Positions 15,444 through 17,933 of a DNA stretch of 17,933 nt are shown here, in pieces. The notes under the pieces are model-generated. The model was not told the origin of the DNA. It did not search any database and was given only the letters and a program-made list of their open reading frames with translations. The position numbers were made by a program, and so were the translations under genes. The DNA lies in NCBI GenBank assembly GCA_018715855.1, contig DVKW01000023.1:1-17933 (forward strand), written 5' to 3'. The DNA is from Candidatus Galligastranaerophilus intestinigallinarum (GTDB lineage: Bacteria; Cyanobacteriota; Vampirovibrionia; Gastranaerophilales; Gastranaerophilaceae). Positions within the stretch are counted from its first letter, which is position 1. Each line of letters opens with the position of its first letter.

Positions 15444-16634
15444 ATGAATTCTCTTGATTTTATAGAACTTGAAAAAAAATATGGCGCAAACAATTATAAA
15501 CCGCTTGATGTTGTAATTGAAAAAGGCAATGGAATTTATGTATATGATGTTGAAGGAAAAAAATATATAGATTGCTTGAGCGCATATAGTGCGGTTAATC
15601 AAGGGCATTGCCATCCAAAAATAATGAGGGCGATGGTAGAGCAGGCAAATAAAATCACCCTAACTTCACGTGCTTTTAGAAATAATGTTTTGCCCCTATA
15701 TTATGAAAAACTTGCTAAATTAACGGGTTTTGAAATGGTTTTACCAATGAATACAGGCGCTGAAGCTGTTGAAACGGCAATTAAAACCGCAAGAAAATGG
15801 GGCTATCAAAAAAAGGGGGTTGAAACTGCTGAAATTATTGTTTGCTCTGAAAATTTCCACGGAAGAACAACAACAATCATAAGTTTTTCAACGGATGAAA
15901 GTGCAAAAAAAGATTTCGGCCCATACACAGAAGGGTTTAAAATTGCAAAATACGGCGATATTAATTCAATGAAAGAATTAATTACAAAAAACACGGTCGC
16001 AATTTTATTAGAACCAATTCAAGGCGAAGCAGGGGTGAAAATTCCACCTGTCGGCTATTTAAAAGATATAAGAAAACTTTGCGATGAAAACAACATTTTA
16101 ATGATATTAGATGAAATTCAAACAGGCTTTGGAAGGTGCGGTAAACTTTTTGCTTTTGAATATGAAAATATCCGCCCCGATGTTGTAACTGTGGGGAAAG
16201 CATTATCAGGCGGTTTTTACCCTGTTTCTGCGGTTTTATCTTCAAAAGATATTTTAGGTGTTTTTAAACCGGGTGAACACGGTTCTACCTTTGGCGGCAG
16301 CCCAATGGCAGCAAGCATTGCAATGGCAGCACTGGATGTTATTGTTGATGAAAATTTGGCTGAAAATTCAAAAAATATGGGTGAATACCTTTTAGGTGAA
16401 CTTAGAAAAATTGAAAATAATAAAATTAAAGAAGTTAGAGGCAGAGGGCTTTTAATTGCAATGGAATTAAATGAACCTGCAAGAAAATATTGCGAAAAAT
16501 TATTTAAGGATTATGGTATTCTTGTAAAAGAAACTCACGAAAATACAATAAGAATTGCGCCGCCTCTTATAATTAAAAAAGATGAAGTTGATATCATTAT
16601 AGAAGGGTTTAAGGCGGTTTTTAAGGAAGAATAA
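15444..16634 (+). CDS. rocD: ornithine aminotransferase
   Basis: A 396-residue class III PLP aminotransferase, the normal bacterial ornithine-oxo-acid transaminase length. It moves the delta-amino group of ornithine to 2-oxoglutarate, giving glutamate-5-semialdehyde, which cyclises to pyrroline-5-carboxylate. Evidence: the N-terminus (EKKYGANNYKPLDVVIEKG, residues 10-28) is characteristic of RocD/OAT rather than of ArgD or GabT. SAYSAVNQGHCHPKI follows, with NTGAEAVETA (103-112) binding the phosphate, ILDEIQTGFGR (221-231; Asp223 holds the pyridine nitrogen) and Lys252 in VGKALSGGFYP as the Schiff-base Lys. The ribosome binding site is AGGGGG about 6 nt before the ATG. It supplies the step after ArgZ, encoded about 4.2 kb away on the other strand, and the stop overlaps the next start by one base. 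Acetylornithine aminotransferase is the alternative, but the N-terminal signature argues against it. Confidence 0.93.
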   Translation: MNSLDFIELEKKYGANNYKPLDVVIEKGNGIYVYDVEGKKYIDCLSAYSAVNQGHCHPKIMRAMVEQANKITLTSRAFRNNVLPLYYEKLAKLTGFEMVLPMNTGAEAVETAIKTARKWGYQKKGVETAEIIVCSENFHGRTTTIISFSTDESAKKDFGPYTEGFKIAKYGDINSMKELITKNTVAILLEPIQGEAGVKIPPVGYLKDIRKLCDENNILMILDEIQTGFGRCGKLFAFEYENIRPDVVTVGKALSGGFYPVSAVLSSKDILGVFKPGEHGSTFGGSPMAASIAMAALDVIVDENLAENSKNMGEYLLGELRKIENNKIKEVRGRGLLIAMELNEPARKYCEKLFKDYGILVKETHENTIRIAPPLIIKKDEVDIIIEGFKAVFKEE

Positions 16635-17869
16635 TGAATTCAAAAGAAATTATAGAAAAAGCCGAAAGTGAAATTTTAGATAAATTTAAAGAAATAGATA
16701 AAATTGCAGAATTTAACCAAAGAAAAGTTTTAGATGCTTTTTATAAAAATAAAATCGGTGAAGAACATTTTTATACAGTAACAGGCTACGGGCATGATGA
16801 TTTAGGCAGAGAAGCCTTGGATAATGTTTTTGCAGATGCCTTCAAGGCGGAAGCTGCAATTGTTCGCCCACATTTTGTTTCAGGCACCCACACTCTATCT
16901 TGCGTTTTATTTGGGCTTTTACATTCGGGAGATAACCTTGTTTCAATTGCAGGAGCGCCTTATGACACCTTAGAAGAAATAATCGGGAAAAGAGAAAACG
17001 ACCCTTATTTTGAATCATCTTTAATGGGTCATGGTGTCAGTTATGATGAAGTTCCACTAAAAAATGATTTTGAAGTTGATTTTGAAAAAATTCCAAACTA
17101 TATAAAAGAAAACACCAAAATGGTTTTAATTCAAAAATCAAGAGGGTATTCTTTAAGGAAATCTTTAACTTTAGATGATATTAAAAAAATTGTTGAAATT
17201 GTAAAAGCTAAAAACAAAAATACAATTTGTTTTGTAGATAATTGCTATGGCGAATTTACAGATACAAAAGAACCACTTGAAGTTGGTGCAGATATTATGG
17301 CAGGAAGCTTAATTAAAAACCCCGGAGGCGGCATTGTTGAAGCAGGGGGCTATATTGCAGGAAAAGAAAGGCTTGTTGAACTTTGCGCAAGAAGATTAAC
17401 ATCTCCTGGAATCGGCAGAGAAGGCGGTGCTATGTTTAATACAACAAGAGTTATCTTGCAAGGTTTCTTTATGGCACCATCTATTGTTGCAAATGCTCTT
17501 AAAGGGGCAATTTTGGCCGCTAAAGTTTTTGAAAATACGGGCTTTTTAACTCACCCTCATTCAAATGAAAAAAGGGTAGATTTAATTCAAACAATTAAAT
17601 TTACAAAAGGCGAAGAACAAGAAAAATTTTGCAAGGCTTTACAAAGGTATTCACCTGTTGAAAGCTATCTAACCCCAATTCCTGATGTTGTCCCCGGGTA
17701 TGAGGATAAATTAATTATGGCAGGCGGCAGCTTTATTGAAGGTTCAACAATTGAACTTTCGGCAGATGGGCCGATTCGCCCGCCTTATGCAATTTATATG
17801 CAAGGGGGTCTAAGCTATTATCACGTTAAAATTGCGCTTGAAGGCGTTTTGGATGAACTTAAAAAATAA
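16634..17869 (+). CDS. methionine gamma-lyase family PLP protein (YnbB-like)
   Basis: A 411-residue fold-type I PLP protein of the family usually annotated as methionine gamma-lyase family or 'aluminum resistance protein' (Met_gamma_lyase, B. subtilis YnbB). Typical features are YTVTGYGHDDLGRE (47-60), IVRPHFVSGTHTL (76-88), QKSRGYSLRKSL (167-178), VDNCYGEF (201-208; Asp202 probably holds the pyridine ring) and GSLIKNPGGG (224-233; Lys228 is the likely PLP Lys). The usual C-terminal GGSFIEGSTIELSADGP...PPY is present. By family it may cleave a C-S bond in a sulfur amino acid, but the physiological substrate is not established, so the name should be read as a family label. It starts within the rocD stop (TAATG) with an AAGGA ribosome binding site, making a two-gene operon with ornithine aminotransferase. 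In other bacteria the gene is often near hfq, miaA or glnA; here its partner suggests a link to amino-acid catabolism. Confidence 0.92.
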   Translation: MNSKEIIEKAESEILDKFKEIDKIAEFNQRKVLDAFYKNKIGEEHFYTVTGYGHDDLGREALDNVFADAFKAEAAIVRPHFVSGTHTLSCVLFGLLHSGDNLVSIAGAPYDTLEEIIGKRENDPYFESSLMGHGVSYDEVPLKNDFEVDFEKIPNYIKENTKMVLIQKSRGYSLRKSLTLDDIKKIVEIVKAKNKNTICFVDNCYGEFTDTKEPLEVGADIMAGSLIKNPGGGIVEAGGYIAGKERLVELCARRLTSPGIGREGGAMFNTTRVILQGFFMAPSIVANALKGAILAAKVFENTGFLTHPHSNEKRVDLIQTIKFTKGEEQEKFCKALQRYSPVESYLTPIPDVVPGYEDKLIMAGGSFIEGSTIELSADGPIRPPYAIYMQGGLSYYHVKIALEGVLDELKK

Positions 17870-17933
17870 TTATTTAGATTCAAAAGAAACCTGAAAACAA
17901 ATTTCATCAGAATTTTTAAGAACTTTCAATTTG
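17870..17933 (-). CDS. 3' end of a convergent gene (partial)
   Basis: On the minus strand a frame runs in from the right edge for 20 codons and ends at TAA (17872-17870), directly next to the rocD-operon stop on the other strand. The encoded C-terminus reads KLKVLKNSDEICFQVSFESK. It is too short to identify. Support comes from the open frame, the position exactly where a convergent gene would end, and codon use like its neighbours. Confidence 0.45.
   Translation of the reverse strand, partial: KLKVLKNSDEICFQVSFESK

Noticed and set aside
15351..15614. An 88-codon upstream extension of the first glycosyltransferase frame on the minus strand
   Set aside because: It runs antisense through the first 171 bases of rocD and across both divergent promoters, and would place about 88 unrelated residues before a normal membrane-anchor start at 15350.
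15806..16245. Two minus-strand open frames inside rocD
   Set aside because: They are antisense to conserved aminotransferase motifs with no support of their own.
1..17933. tRNA, rRNA, CRISPR array, insertion sequence or prophage
   Set aside because: I saw no cloverleaf-like tRNA sequence, no regularly spaced direct repeats, no transposase, integrase or phage gene, and no long intergenic space; the largest gap is 93 bp.

Overview
This is a strongly A+T-rich bacterial window (by eye about 70% A+T), densely coded, with many stop/start overlaps and AGGGGG- or GGAG-type ribosome binding sites. I see no rRNA, tRNA, CRISPR array, insertion sequence or phage gene. The arginine-hydrolysing enzyme resembles the N-terminal domain of cyanobacterial ArgZ/AgrE over its whole length. 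Together with the base composition and anaerobe-like content, this makes a non-photosynthetic cyanobacterial relative (Melainabacteria/Vampirovibrionia, e.g. Gastranaerophilales) my best guess. That is inference, not something the sequence proves.

Bases 1-8234 (+) hold a tight DNA-maintenance operon. It runs: the C-terminal part of DNA polymerase I (5' end outside the window), a 118-residue exported protein of unknown function, the restart helicase PriA, a 1252-residue double SF1 helicase, and a 191-residue RecB/Cas4-type nuclease. Neighbouring genes overlap by 4, 4, 0 (abutting) and 17 nt. The large helicase has an N-terminal half with degraded ATPase motifs and an intact UvrD-like C-terminal half. 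With the separate nuclease it looks like an AddAB/RecBCD-type end-processing machine with its parts rearranged.

Bases 8226-11500 (-) hold four genes. In transcription order they are: a 73-residue stand-alone LOR/SDH N-terminal domain, an ArgZ-like arginine dihydrolase, a Gph-like HAD phosphatase, and ComM/YifB. In cyanobacterial ArgZ/AgrE the first two are consecutive domains of one polypeptide; here they are separate genes in swapped order. ComM has an Asp where the last Gly of its P-loop should be.

Bases 11506-15350 (-) hold two tandem paralogous GT-C (ArnT/PMT_2-like) membrane glycosyltransferases. Bases 15444-17869 (+) hold ornithine aminotransferase (RocD) and a PLP enzyme of the methionine gamma-lyase/YnbB family, overlapping by one base. 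The two blocks diverge from a 93-bp region in which a good promoter can be read on each strand. ArgZ makes ornithine and RocD consumes it, so the right half of the window encodes much of a route from arginine to glutamate semialdehyde and on to proline or glutamate. The last 64 bases contain the 3' end of a convergent minus-strand gene.

Most noteworthy are the split ArgZ/LOR-SDH pair, the pseudo-helicase/helicase fusion with its separate nuclease, the ComM P-loop substitution, and promoters placed so close to start codons that leaderless mRNAs are predicted.
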